NCBI RefSeq assembly: GCF_003725295.1
Contig: NZ_QICB01000002.1
Span: forward strand, 456,620 to 520,619
DNA from: Slackia faecicanis
GTDB taxonomy: Bacteria; Actinomycetota; Coriobacteriia; Coriobacteriales; Eggerthellaceae
Direction: 5' to 3'
DNA length: 64,000 nucleotides
Shown piece after piece: positions 51,809 through 59,987 of this stretch. The position numbers were made by a program, and so were the translations under genes. Under the pieces are notes generated by a model. It was not told where the DNA came from. It was given only the letters and a program-made list of their open reading frames with translations, and did no database searches. Each line of letters starts with the position of its first letter. Position 1 is the stretch's first letter.

Positions 51809-53074
51809 ATGTCGGACATCCCCTCCATGATCTCACTCGAAGAGGCCCGCGCGCTCGTGGTCTCGCACGTGAGCGTCCTGCCCGCCGAAACCGTGCCGCT
51901 GCTCGACGCGATCGGACGCGTCGCCGCCGCCGACGTGAAAAGCGATATGGACGTGAGCCCCTTCGCCCACGCCGCCATGGACGGCTTCGCCGTGCACGCG
52001 AGCGATCTGGCCGAAGCGTCCGAGCAGTCCCCCGTCGAGCTCGACGTGATCGCCGACGTGCCCGCAGGCAGCACCTACGAAGGCCCGATCGCCCCCGGCC
52101 GCTGCGTGCGCATCATGACGGGCGCGGCCCTTCCCGCCGACGCCGATTCGGTCGTGAAATACGAAATCGTCGAAACCGTTTCAGGCGACGGCAAAACGGG
52201 AAGCCGCGTGCGTTTCAGCGAGCCGTGCAAGCTCGGCAACAACGTGCGGCAGCCCGGCGAAGAGGCGCGCGAGGGCGAGACGATCGTGCATGAAGGAGAG
52301 GTCATCCATCCGGCGGGCATCGGATTTCTGGCCGGATGCGGCGCGCTCGAAGTGGCCGTGCGCCGCCGTCCGCGCGTGGCGGTTATTCCCATCGGCAGCG
52401 AGCTGGTCGAGCCGCCCGCAAAGCCCGGCCCCGGACACATCCGCAACTCGAACGGCTACGCCATGGCGGCGTGCGCGATCGATGCGGGCGCGACCTGCGA
52501 TATCCTGCCCATCGTGATCGACGACGAAGACCTGCTTGCCCAAGCGGTCGAACGCGCGGCGGCCGAATACGATTTCGTCGTGACCACCGGCGGCGCCTCC
52601 AACGGCGATTTCGACTTCATCAAGCCGGTCGTCGAGCGTCTCGGCACGCTCTACATGACCACCGTGAACATGCGTCCTGGCAAAGCCCAGACGTTCGGCC
52701 TGGTGAACGGCACCCCCGTGTTCGGCCTGCCCGGCAACCCCGCGGCCGCCTACATGGGCTTCTCGCTGATCATCCGCCCCGCGCTGCGCGCCATGCAAGG
52801 CTATGCGGCCCTCGAGCACCCGTGCGTCAAGGCGCGCATCACCTCGTCGAAGAAAAAGAAGGATCCGCGGCGCATCTTCTCGCGCGCCACGATCGCGCGC
52901 GGCGCCGACGGAGAGCTCGAGGTGACGCCCGCCAAAAACCAGAGCTCCGGCCTGTTCGGCGTCATCCAGAAAAGCAATTGCGTCGCCATCATGCCCGAAG
53001 GCCTCGACCCCGTGCTCGAAGGCGACATGGTAGAGTGCATTCTGCTCGATGCGCCCGAGGACATCGTCCTGTAG
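51809..53074 (+). CDS. moeA: Molybdopterin molybdotransferase MoeA
   Basis: 421 residues. MoeA inserts molybdate into adenylated molybdopterin. Family blocks are SPFAHAAMDGFAVHA, RIMTGAALPADADSVV, IGSELVEPP, the TTGGASNGDFDFIKPV motif and GLPGNPAAAYMGF. AAAGGA precedes the ATG at 51809. It is followed 56 bp later by mogA, which makes its adenylated substrate. The C-terminal domain ends near DMVECILLDAPEDIVL as in full-length members. Confidence 0.95.
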   Translation: MSDIPSMISLEEARALVVSHVSVLPAETVPLLDAIGRVAAADVKSDMDVSPFAHAAMDGFAVHASDLAEASEQSPVELDVIADVPAGSTYEGPIAPGRCVRIMTGAALPADADSVVKYEIVETVSGDGKTGSRVRFSEPCKLGNNVRQPGEEAREGETIVHEGEVIHPAGIGFLAGCGALEVAVRRRPRVAVIPIGSELVEPPAKPGPGHIRNSNGYAMAACAIDAGATCDILPIVIDDEDLLAQAVERAAAEYDFVVTTGGASNGDFDFIKPVVERLGTLYMTTVNMRPGKAQTFGLVNGTPVFGLPGNPAAAYMGFSLIIRPALRAMQGYAALEHPCVKARITSSKKKKDPRRIFSRATIARGADGELEVTPAKNQSSGLFGVIQKSNCVAIMPEGLDPVLEGDMVECILLDAPEDIVL

Positions 53075-53130
53075 GGCCGTCGGCCCGTCCTTTGGACGGA
53101 TGCGGGAAGATATCACGGAAAGAGGAATCC

Positions 53131-53625
53131 ATGTCTGAAGAATATCGGGAGCCCTGCCCCACGTTCGCCATCATCACCTGCTCTGACACCCGCACGCTCG
53201 AGACCGATTCGGCCGGCGCCGCGCTCGAAGAGCTCATCGCCGCGCGCGGATGGACCTGTCTCGAGCGCGTCGTGGTGGAAGACGACCGCCCCTTCATTTC
53301 GGGCGCGCTGCTCCACGCGATCCAGGACCTCAACGCCGATTTCGTGCTGACCTGCGGCGGCAGCGGCCTGTCTCCGCGCGACGTGACCCCCGAGGCCACG
53401 CGCGACGTGTGCACGCGCGACGTTCCCGGCATCGCCGAGGCCATGCGCGCCTACAGCATGCGCATCACGCCGCGCGCCATGCTCTCTCGCGCCGTGTGCA
53501 TGCAGCGCGACGGCAGCATCGTGATCAACCTCCCGGGAAGCGAGAAAGCCGCGCGCGAGAACTGGGAAGGCATCGTGGACGTGCTGCCGCACGCCGCCCT
53601 CATGATGCAGGGCGCCGGCCACTAG
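53131..53625 (+). CDS. mogA: Molybdopterin adenylyltransferase MogA/MoaB
   Basis: 164 residues, a single MoCF-biosynthesis domain. The motif LTCGGSGLSPRDVTPEATRD is the nucleotide and pterin loop, and INLPGSEKAARENWE is the second conserved block. It adenylates molybdopterin before MoeA inserts molybdate. MogA and MoaB cannot be told apart confidently by sequence alone here. AGAGGA lies before the ATG at 53131. Confidence 0.93.
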   Translation: MSEEYREPCPTFAIITCSDTRTLETDSAGAALEELIAARGWTCLERVVVEDDRPFISGALLHAIQDLNADFVLTCGGSGLSPRDVTPEATRDVCTRDVPGIAEAMRAYSMRITPRAMLSRAVCMQRDGSIVINLPGSEKAARENWEGIVDVLPHAALMMQGAGH

Positions 53626-53637
53626 AACCGACAGAGC

Positions 53638-53665
53638 AAAAGAGGTCGCGATCGCGACCTCTTTT
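53638..53665 (+). terminator. Intrinsic terminator after mogA
   Basis: Stem AAAAGAGGTCG/CGACCTCTTTT followed by CGTTTCC, 12 bp after the mogA stop. It ends the plus-strand methyltransferase-moeA-mogA transcript before the convergent moaC. Confidence 0.85.
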
Positions 53666-53791
53666 CGTTTCCGCCCGAATAAGCAGGAATGCGAGCGAAT
53701 CGCCCGCATTCCTCAAGTTGAAATTAAAAAACCGCGCATGCGAAACGAAGCGCATAGGCCTTCGCGGAAAGACGCTCGCGCAACGGGCGGT

Positions 53792-54301
53792 TTACTCGCA
53801 CTCCTGCGAGCGCTCCCACAGACCCGTTTTTCCGCCGTCTTTTTTCAGCAGCCTCACATCCATGATCTGCATGCCGCGGTCGACCGCCTTGCACATGTCG
53901 TACACGGTCAGGCACGCCACGCTTGCGGCCGTAAGCGCCTCCATCTCGATGCCGGTCTTGCCGGTCACGCCGCACGTCGTGGTGACGTGGATGCCCACCA
54001 GGCCGTCGGCGCGCTCGCCCGCGCGCACCGGGTCGCACGACACCTTCGCCTTCGTGATATTGAGCGGGTGGCACATGGGAATGAGGTCGCTCGTCTTCTT
54101 GGCCGCCATGACGCCCGCCACGCGCGCGCAGGCGAGCACGTCGCCTTTCGCGGCCGAACCCGACGCGATCAACTCCAAGGTTTCGGGCTTCATGGCAATG
54201 AAGCCTTCCGCCACGGCGACGCGCTCGGTGTCGGCCTTCTGCGACACGTCCACCATGCGCACGTCTCCCTGTTCGTCGATATGGGTCAACGTATCCGTCA
54301 T
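53792..54301 (-). CDS. moaC: Cyclic pyranopterin monophosphate synthase MoaC
   Basis: 169 residues. It acts with MoaA in the first step of molybdopterin synthesis from GTP. Diagnostic blocks are MVDVSQKADTERVA, KGDVLACARVAGVMAAKKTS, PMCHPL and MEALTAASVACLTVYDMCKA; the key Lys and Asp residues of the active site fall in these. AGGAGAG lies before the ATG at 54301. It is 9 bp downstream of moaA. Confidence 0.96.
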   Translation of the reverse strand: MTDTLTHIDEQGDVRMVDVSQKADTERVAVAEGFIAMKPETLELIASGSAAKGDVLACARVAGVMAAKKTSDLIPMCHPLNITKAKVSCDPVRAGERADGLVGIHVTTTCGVTGKTGIEMEALTAASVACLTVYDMCKAVDRGMQIMDVRLLKKDGGKTGLWERSQECE

Positions 54302-54310
54302 TGCTCTCTC

Positions 54311-55315
54311 CTATCCGCCGATCTGGCTCATCCCGCGCTGGGTTCCCACCTTGTCGTGGTGCTCGTCGGGCTTGGCGCCCAACGCTTCGTACAAAACGGC
54401 GCGCACGTCATCGTCGGTTCCGCCCGAGCGAAGCGCCGCGCGCACGTCGAATTCCTCGTCGGAGAACAGGCACGGTCTGATTTTGCCGTCGGCCGTCAGG
54501 CGCAGCCTGTTGCATTCGCTGCAGAAGTGGCGCGAAAGCGGCGAAATGAACCCGACCGTTCCCTGCGCGTTCTCGAACTCGTAATAGCGCGCGGGACCCC
54601 ATCCGGAAGGCCTATGCTTCGCCGCCGGCACCAGACGACCGAGACCGGCCGCTTCAGCCTGTTCATCGATCATCGCATGCAACTCGTCGCTCGGAATGAC
54701 ATCCTCCTTGCCCCATCCGCAGCCGCACGCGCCGGCGCTTTCGCCCACCGGCATATATTCGATGAAGCGAACATGGAGCGGACGGTCGATCGACATGCGC
54801 GCGAACGACAAAACGTCCTGATTCAAAGAGCGCACCACTACGGCGTTCAGCTTCACAGGCGAAAAGCCCGCCTCAAGAGCGGCGTCGATACCCGCCATGG
54901 CGTCATCGAACGAACCGCAGCGCGTGATGGCGCCGTATTGCTCGGGGTCGAGCGTGTCGAGCGAGATGTTCACGCGCGAAAGGCCCGCTTCCGCCAACTC
55001 GCCCGCCATGCGCGGCAGCAGGATCCCGTTCGTGGTCAGTGCGACGCTCTCGATGCCGGGAATGTCGTTCAGCGCACGCACCAGGCCGGTCACGCCGCGG
55101 CGCACGAGCGGCTCGCCGCCCGTCAGCCTGACGCGCGTGATGCCCATATCGGCGGCGACGCGCACCAGGCGCTCGATTTCCTCAAGCGTCAGAATGTCGT
55201 CGTGCGAAAGCGCATGCACCCCTTCTTCCGGCATGCAGTAGATGCATCTGAGATTGCATCGGTCCGTCAAAGATATGCGCAGATAATCGATCGTGCGACC
55301 GTGAGAATCCTTCAT
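54311..55315 (-). CDS. moaA: GTP 3',8-cyclase MoaA (radical SAM)
   Basis: 334 residues. The N-terminal radical-SAM cluster is DRCNLRCIYC (Cys20, 24, 27), and the C-terminal second cluster is held by FCSECNRLRL and KIRPCLFS. The chain ends in Gly-Gly, the tail needed for activity in MoaA proteins. It rearranges GTP for MoaC, which follows 9 bp later. GGAGGGG lies upstream of the ATG at 55315. Confidence 0.97.
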   Translation of the reverse strand: MKDSHGRTIDYLRISLTDRCNLRCIYCMPEEGVHALSHDDILTLEEIERLVRVAADMGITRVRLTGGEPLVRRGVTGLVRALNDIPGIESVALTTNGILLPRMAGELAEAGLSRVNISLDTLDPEQYGAITRCGSFDDAMAGIDAALEAGFSPVKLNAVVVRSLNQDVLSFARMSIDRPLHVRFIEYMPVGESAGACGCGWGKEDVIPSDELHAMIDEQAEAAGLGRLVPAAKHRPSGWGPARYYEFENAQGTVGFISPLSRHFCSECNRLRLTADGKIRPCLFSDEEFDVRAALRSGGTDDDVRAVLYEALGAKPDEHHDKVGTQRGMSQIGG

Positions 55316-55525
55316 GGAGGCCCCTCCCCCTTTTTATACTCATACGCGGATAGTATAGAGCATGCGAACGGCCCTGAACGAAAAACGGCACGCGGGCACG
55401 CGTCGCGCAACAGCGCGGAGTCGGATCGAGCCCCTGCGAACCGCGCCGCCTTTCAAGGGGAAGTCGATCCGGCCGGCGCGGCCGAGGCCGCGAGCGCGGC
55501 TCGTTCGCTCAGGCCGGCCTTTTCG

Positions 55526-56653
55526 CTAGCGCGTGACCAGATACATGCTGCGCGAGGGAATCTCGATCAGGAACTCGTCGCCTTCTTCGGGCAGCGGGCC
55601 CGCCGAGGCGGCAAGCTTGTCCACCCTCCACTGAATGTGGTTCTTAAGAAACTTCATCGTGCTGTCTTCCTCGGCCGCATCCTTGGCCGCCGCCTCGCCC
55701 TGCGCGTCGAGAAACGACAGCATCACGGTGCGCTCGAAGCGCGAATCGCTCACGCGGTCGGCGCGGACGCGGAACACGTTGACGCCCGGCTCGCTCGCGC
55801 GGCGCAGCATGAACGCGCGCACGCCGAACCATTTCACATCACGCGGCACCTGATCGGCCGCATGCACCGAAACGCCCCATTCGGGCAGGCGCACCTCGTG
55901 CTCGCCGGCGTACACGGCCGACGTGGTGTTCTTGCAGCCCGACAGCTTGACCGCCGCAAGGCTCGACGGATGGTGCACCACCTGGTCTTTCGGGCCGATC
56001 TCGTCGATATGGCCCGCATCCACCACGGCGATCCGGTCGCAGAAGCGATACGCCTCGTCGATATCGTGGCTCACATACAAGATCGTGCCCTCGAATTCCT
56101 CGAACAGGCCGATGAGATTCTGCTCGAGCGAGCTTTTCAGGTGCGCGTCGAGCGCCGAGAACGGCTCGTCGAGCATCAGGATGCCGGGGTTCGCCGCGAG
56201 CATGCGCGCCAACGCGACGCGCTGCTGCTGGCCGCCCGAAAGCTGGGCGGGGTAACGTCCTTCCAGCCCGACCAGCCCGAACCTGCGCACCTGGGCCTCG
56301 ACGATGCGGTCGCGGCTTTCGGGCTGCATGCCGCGGTCCATGCCTGCCATCACGTTCTGGCGCACGGTCATGTTGGGAAACAGCATGTAGTTCTGGAACA
56401 GCAGGGCGGTCTTGCGCTGCTGAGGCGTCAGGTCGACCTTCGCGCGGCGGCCGGGCGCCTTGTCGAAAAACGTCGTGCCGTTCACCACGATGCGGCCGGC
56501 ATCGGGCTTTTCGATGCCGGCGATGCAGCGCAACGTCAGCGACTTGCCGCAGCCGGACGCGCCCAGAAAACCGAGCGTCTCGTTGCCCGCGGCGAACGCC
56601 GCCTCGAGGCGGAACCCGCCCATCGACTTCTCGATATCGACTTCCAGACTCAC
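55526..56653 (-). CDS. modC: Molybdate ABC transporter ATP-binding protein ModC
   Basis: 375 residues. Walker A GASGCGKS lies near residue 32, the signature LSGGQQQRVALARML and Walker B ILMLDEPFSALD follow, and a C-terminal TOBE-like region begins around residue 240. It powers molybdate uptake with ModB and ModA. The start is GTG at 56653 with AAGGAAG upstream. A 317-bp gap with no visible gene or promoter (56654-56970) separates it from modB, unusual for this operon. Confidence 0.9.
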   Translation of the reverse strand: MSLEVDIEKSMGGFRLEAAFAAGNETLGFLGASGCGKSLTLRCIAGIEKPDAGRIVVNGTTFFDKAPGRRAKVDLTPQQRKTALLFQNYMLFPNMTVRQNVMAGMDRGMQPESRDRIVEAQVRRFGLVGLEGRYPAQLSGGQQQRVALARMLAANPGILMLDEPFSALDAHLKSSLEQNLIGLFEEFEGTILYVSHDIDEAYRFCDRIAVVDAGHIDEIGPKDQVVHHPSSLAAVKLSGCKNTTSAVYAGEHEVRLPEWGVSVHAADQVPRDVKWFGVRAFMLRRASEPGVNVFRVRADRVSDSRFERTVMLSFLDAQGEAAAKDAAEEDSTMKFLKNHIQWRVDKLAASAGPLPEEGDEFLIEIPSRSMYLVTR

Positions 56654-56970
56654 AGGCCTGCTTCCTTTCTCCGAAATGACGAATGCCCCGCCACGGGGCC
56701 CGAACGCGACGTCTGCAGCCCGGCACGGGAGCCGGAGCCCCGCGCAAGCCGGTCGCGCTTCGCCCGATGCGAGCGAAGCGCGAACCCGTCGAAAAGCGCG
56801 GGCGAATGCAGTCGCGCAGCGGCCGAACCCTGAAGCGCCCCCGAACCGATTCGGTAGAACACGACCGCAAGCCCGCTTTCCCCCGAGGCCGCGAATTCCT
56901 CGCGCCATGAAGGCGCGCAATCGCCCGCATAGCTCGCGCCGATGCGGGAGCACAGCTTGCCGCAAACGGG

Positions 56971-58473
56971 CTAGGCGTCCTGCGTGCGGCGCCTGTAGCG
57001 CGTGGTTCGGCGGCTCCACAGGTTGATGAACAGGATGACCATGAAGCTGAACACGATAATCACGCCCGTCCAGAACAGAGCGACGTCGGTATTTCCATTC
57101 ATCCATTCGAAGTAAATCGCGATCGGCACGGTACGCGTGACGCCCACATAATTGCCCGCTAAAAACAATGTGGCGCCGAACTCGCCGAGCGCGCGGGCGA
57201 AAGCGAGCACCGTTCCTGCCGCGATCGACGACCAGGCCAGCGGCAGCATCAGCCTGAAGAATATCCTGCCTTCGCTCCATCCCAGCGTGCGCGCGGCATC
57301 GAGCATCGTGCGGTCGATGCTTTCGAACGCGCCGCGGGCGCTGCGATACATCAGCGGGAACGACACCACCACGGCGGCAAGGACGGTTGCGGGCCAGCTG
57401 AAGATCAGCGGGAACCCGATGTCAATGAACCACTGGCCCACCGGCGTGTTCTTGCCCAGCAGAAGCAGCAGCACGAAGCCGCACACCGTGGGCGGCAGCA
57501 CCATGGGAATGGTGAAGATGGAATCGGCGATATCCTGCGCGCGCGAAGGGATGCGCAGGCTCCACCACGCGGCCAGAAGGCCCAGGATGAACACGATAAC
57601 GATGGCGGTGCCCGTGGTCTTGAGCGTCACCCACAAAGGGCTCCAGTCAAGGTCGTCTAGGAACCGTCCGAACGCGCCCGCCGCATCCGCCTCCGCCGCA
57701 AACGTTCCTTCGGCCCACGACGCCGTATTGCAGAAATCAGCGAAACGCAGCTCGGCGCGGACACCGGATGCGCCGGCCATCACGTCCGACCCGTCGATAC
57801 CGATAACGCTCGTATAAAACGAACCCGAAGCGTATTCCTGGTTGAACGAGAAACGCAGACCCGCATCGCCCAGGTCGAACGATTCCTCGGTCGTCACAAA
57901 CAAGCGCGTGCCCGACCCGATGCTCGACGACCCGTTCGCGGCAGCGTCATCGAGCGCCTGAAGGTAGGCGACGATCCACGAAAGCTCCGTCTTCACCGCC
58001 GCATCGTCGACGGCAATCGCGCCGCCCAGCGCCTCGCCAAGCGCGACGGCCACGTCGTTCCATCCTTGCGTGCCCGTACGGGCGGCCAATTCGACGGCAT
58101 CGACATAAAGCACCGCGTAGTCGTCGACGGCAACCAGGCATACGTCGTTTCGCTCGGCGCCCTGCAGATAGGCATAGCCCCGATATACACCGTCGATAGG
58201 GCGATTGCTTCCCTTTTGGGCACGCACGAACTGCGCAATGTCGAGCGGGGCGGCGGGCGTCACGGCGTCTTCGCCCTCCTCGTCGATTTCGATGGAGCCC
58301 GCATCCACCGGCATACAGGCAAGCCCCGCACCCGCTTCGGCCGTCACATCCGTAAAAAACGACGACGCGCGCCCGGACGCGAACCCTTCTTCGGACGCAT
58401 ATGCCGAAATGGGCACCGCCAAAGCGATGCCCAGAATTACCGCGCCTATGAATGTCGCAATGCGGCTATGCAA
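56971..58473 (-). CDS. modB: Molybdate ABC permease ModB with large extracytoplasmic N-domain
   Basis: 500 residues, more than twice the usual ModB (about 225). Residues 1-26 form a signal or anchor helix (ending ISAYA). Residues 27 to about 275 are a soluble, acidic domain of no recognised family. From about 280 the normal ModB core follows (PLWVTLKTTGTAIVIVF, then the EAA-loop region RTMLDAARTLGWSEGRIF). Start TTG at 58473 overlaps the modA stop by 8 bp, so translation is coupled. The extra domain would lie on the outer face, beside ModA. Confidence 0.88.
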   Translation of the reverse strand: MHSRIATFIGAVILGIALAVPISAYASEEGFASGRASSFFTDVTAEAGAGLACMPVDAGSIEIDEEGEDAVTPAAPLDIAQFVRAQKGSNRPIDGVYRGYAYLQGAERNDVCLVAVDDYAVLYVDAVELAARTGTQGWNDVAVALGEALGGAIAVDDAAVKTELSWIVAYLQALDDAAANGSSSIGSGTRLFVTTEESFDLGDAGLRFSFNQEYASGSFYTSVIGIDGSDVMAGASGVRAELRFADFCNTASWAEGTFAAEADAAGAFGRFLDDLDWSPLWVTLKTTGTAIVIVFILGLLAAWWSLRIPSRAQDIADSIFTIPMVLPPTVCGFVLLLLLGKNTPVGQWFIDIGFPLIFSWPATVLAAVVVSFPLMYRSARGAFESIDRTMLDAARTLGWSEGRIFFRLMLPLAWSSIAAGTVLAFARALGEFGATLFLAGNYVGVTRTVPIAIYFEWMNGNTDVALFWTGVIIVFSFMVILFINLWSRRTTRYRRRTQDA

Positions 58474-59341
58474 GTTCGAAGCCCCACTTCTGCCAAATCA
58501 CGAGGGCCTCGGGGTCGTTGGCGGCCCAATCGAGGAACGCCTTGGCGGCCTCGGCCTGGGCGGCGGCGGCCGTCACGGCCGCGGGATACACGATCGGCTT
58601 GTGCGTATCGGCGGGAATGGTGGAGAGCACCTTCACGCCGCCGAAGCGGTACACGTCAGAGCTGAACACGAACGCGATATCGACGTCGCCGGACTCGGCA
58701 TGCTTGCACACGTTGCCCACGGACGTGTCCAGGACCACCTTGTCGGCCACGGCGCCGACGAATTCGCCGCCTTTACCTGAAGCGTCGGAATATGCGCCCA
58801 CGGTGGCCAGCGACTGGCACGCGTAGTTGCCTGCAGGAACGGATTCGTCGCCGACGCAGATGGTGTAGTCGCCGGAGACGGCCTCCTCGAGCGTCAGGCC
58901 TTCGGGAATGTCGGTGTTGTCAGCGCTCGTCACCATGACCAGGTCGTTGACGAACATATCGAAGCGGGTGCCTTCGTCGATCAAGCCCGCCTCGGAGGCG
59001 TCGTCCATTTTGCCCTTGGAGGCGGAAATGAAAATGTCGGCGGAAGACCCGGCCTTGAGCATCTCGACGAGCTCGCCCGATGCCTTGTACTGGGTGTCGG
59101 CAAAAGCTACCTCAGGGTTTTTCTCCGCGTACAGGGCCTGCACTTCGTCGAGCGCCTTCGACAGCGAGTTCGCCGCGAAGACCTGCAGCTCGACGGCCTG
59201 CTTCTCGGCGGCGGGCGCCTCGGTTGCCTCCGAAGCAGGTTCTTCGGCAGGCTTCGAGCAGCCGCCGAGCACCGTCATGGCCAGCGCGGCGCATGCCAGC
59301 GCGCACACGGCGATGCCAGTCGCTTTCTTCCATGCTTTCAT
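58466..59341 (-). CDS. modA: Molybdate-binding lipoprotein ModA
   Basis: 291 residues. A lipoprotein signal ends in VLGGC, and a Glu/Ala-rich linker leads to the family-1 ModA fold (VFAANSLSKALDEVQALY, then SSADIFISASKGKMDD). It captures molybdate or tungstate outside the membrane. AAGGAGG sits 9 nt before the ATG at 59341; the ATG 9 bp earlier abuts the RBS and is unlikely. It is the first gene of modABC, under a promoter covered by a long palindrome. Confidence 0.95.
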   Translation of the reverse strand: MKAWKKATGIAVCALACAALAMTVLGGCSKPAEEPASEATEAPAAEKQAVELQVFAANSLSKALDEVQALYAEKNPEVAFADTQYKASGELVEMLKAGSSADIFISASKGKMDDASEAGLIDEGTRFDMFVNDLVMVTSADNTDIPEGLTLEEAVSGDYTICVGDESVPAGNYACQSLATVGAYSDASGKGGEFVGAVADKVVLDTSVGNVCKHAESGDVDIAFVFSSDVYRFGGVKVLSTIPADTHKPIVYPAAVTAAAAQAEAAKAFLDWAANDPEALVIWQKWGFELA

Positions 59342-59416
59342 GATTATCATCCTCCTTGCACGCGGCGTGACGCCGCACCCCTTTCAATGCGCCCGATGGA
59401 CGAATCGCCCTAGCGC

Positions 59417-59448
59417 GATGCTTTATTCTCACATTAGAATAAAGCATC
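59417..59448. promoter_or_regulatory. ModE-type operator
   Basis: Perfect palindrome with 13-bp arms, GATGCTTTATTCT-N6-AGAATAAAGCATC. Layout resembles the ModE box (two arms with a 6-bp centre), though the sequence differs from the E. coli TATATA-type site. It lies between modA and the ModE-like gene and overlaps the modA promoter. Confidence 0.8.
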
Positions 59449-59453
59449 GTCAA
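59425..59453 (-). promoter_or_regulatory. Predicted promoter of modABC
   Basis: On the minus strand TTGACG (59453-59448), a 17-bp spacer and GAGAAT (59430-59425) with an extended TGT before it. The operator overlaps almost the whole promoter, so binding would block transcription. Confidence 0.6.
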
Positions 59454-59560
59454 GCGAGGAAATAGTGCCGACCGTATGCAAGCGTGCCGCATTGCCCTAC
59501 AATCGCAAGGTCGGAGTGCCCGATGCGCTCCGACGTCGAAACGCGACCACAGGAGAATCC

Positions 59561-59914
59561 ATGCATTTCGCCGATATCTCACCCCGCATCAAGCTGAGCC
59601 TCGAAAAGCCTTCAGAGCAGCCCGATGCGATTTTCGGGCGCGGCGTCGCCCAATTGTGCCGCGGCGTCGACCGCACCGGCTCGCTGAATAAAGCCGCCAA
59701 AGAAATCGGCATGGCATACAGCAAGGCCTGGAGAATCGTCAAGCATACGGAAGAGGCCTTCGCCGTCCAGCTGCTCGAACGCAACGGAGCCCACGGTTCA
59801 ACGCTCACCGCCGACGGCAAAGCGCTGCTTGAAACCTACGAACAGCTCGAGCGCGACGTGGAACGCTTCGCGCAAGAGCGCCTTGCGGCCATCGCGGCCG
59901 AATTCGACCGATAA
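59561..59914 (+). CDS. modE: ModE-like DNA-binding regulator without Mop domains
   Basis: 117 residues, a stand-alone ModE N-terminal winged helix of the LysR-like type: GRTGSLNKAAKEIGMAYSKAWRIVKH as HTH context, and later HGSTLTADGKALLETYEQ. The two C-terminal Mop (molybdate-binding) domains of E. coli ModE are absent, so it must sense molybdate through another protein or not at all. AGGAGA precedes the ATG at 59561. It is divergent from modA, with the palindrome at 59417-59448 between them. Confidence 0.87.
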   Translation: MHFADISPRIKLSLEKPSEQPDAIFGRGVAQLCRGVDRTGSLNKAAKEIGMAYSKAWRIVKHTEEAFAVQLLERNGAHGSTLTADGKALLETYEQLERDVERFAQERLAAIAAEFDR

Positions 59915-59955
59915 AGCGCCGGGGAGCCGCGCGGCGCCCGATGCCGCGCACCGTG

Positions 59956-59987
59956 CAGGGGTCTTACCTTCCGAGGAAAGACCCCTG
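59956..59987 (+). terminator. Intrinsic terminator of the ModE-like gene
   Basis: 10-bp stem CAGGGGTCTT/AAGACCCCTG followed by TTTTCTTTTC on the plus strand. It overlaps the 3' end of the convergent FeS-protein gene. Confidence 0.85.

Noticed and set aside
56650..56970. Possible small gene in the modB-modC gap
   Set aside because: The frames there are Arg/Ala-rich, lack an RBS and overlap no recognisable domain.
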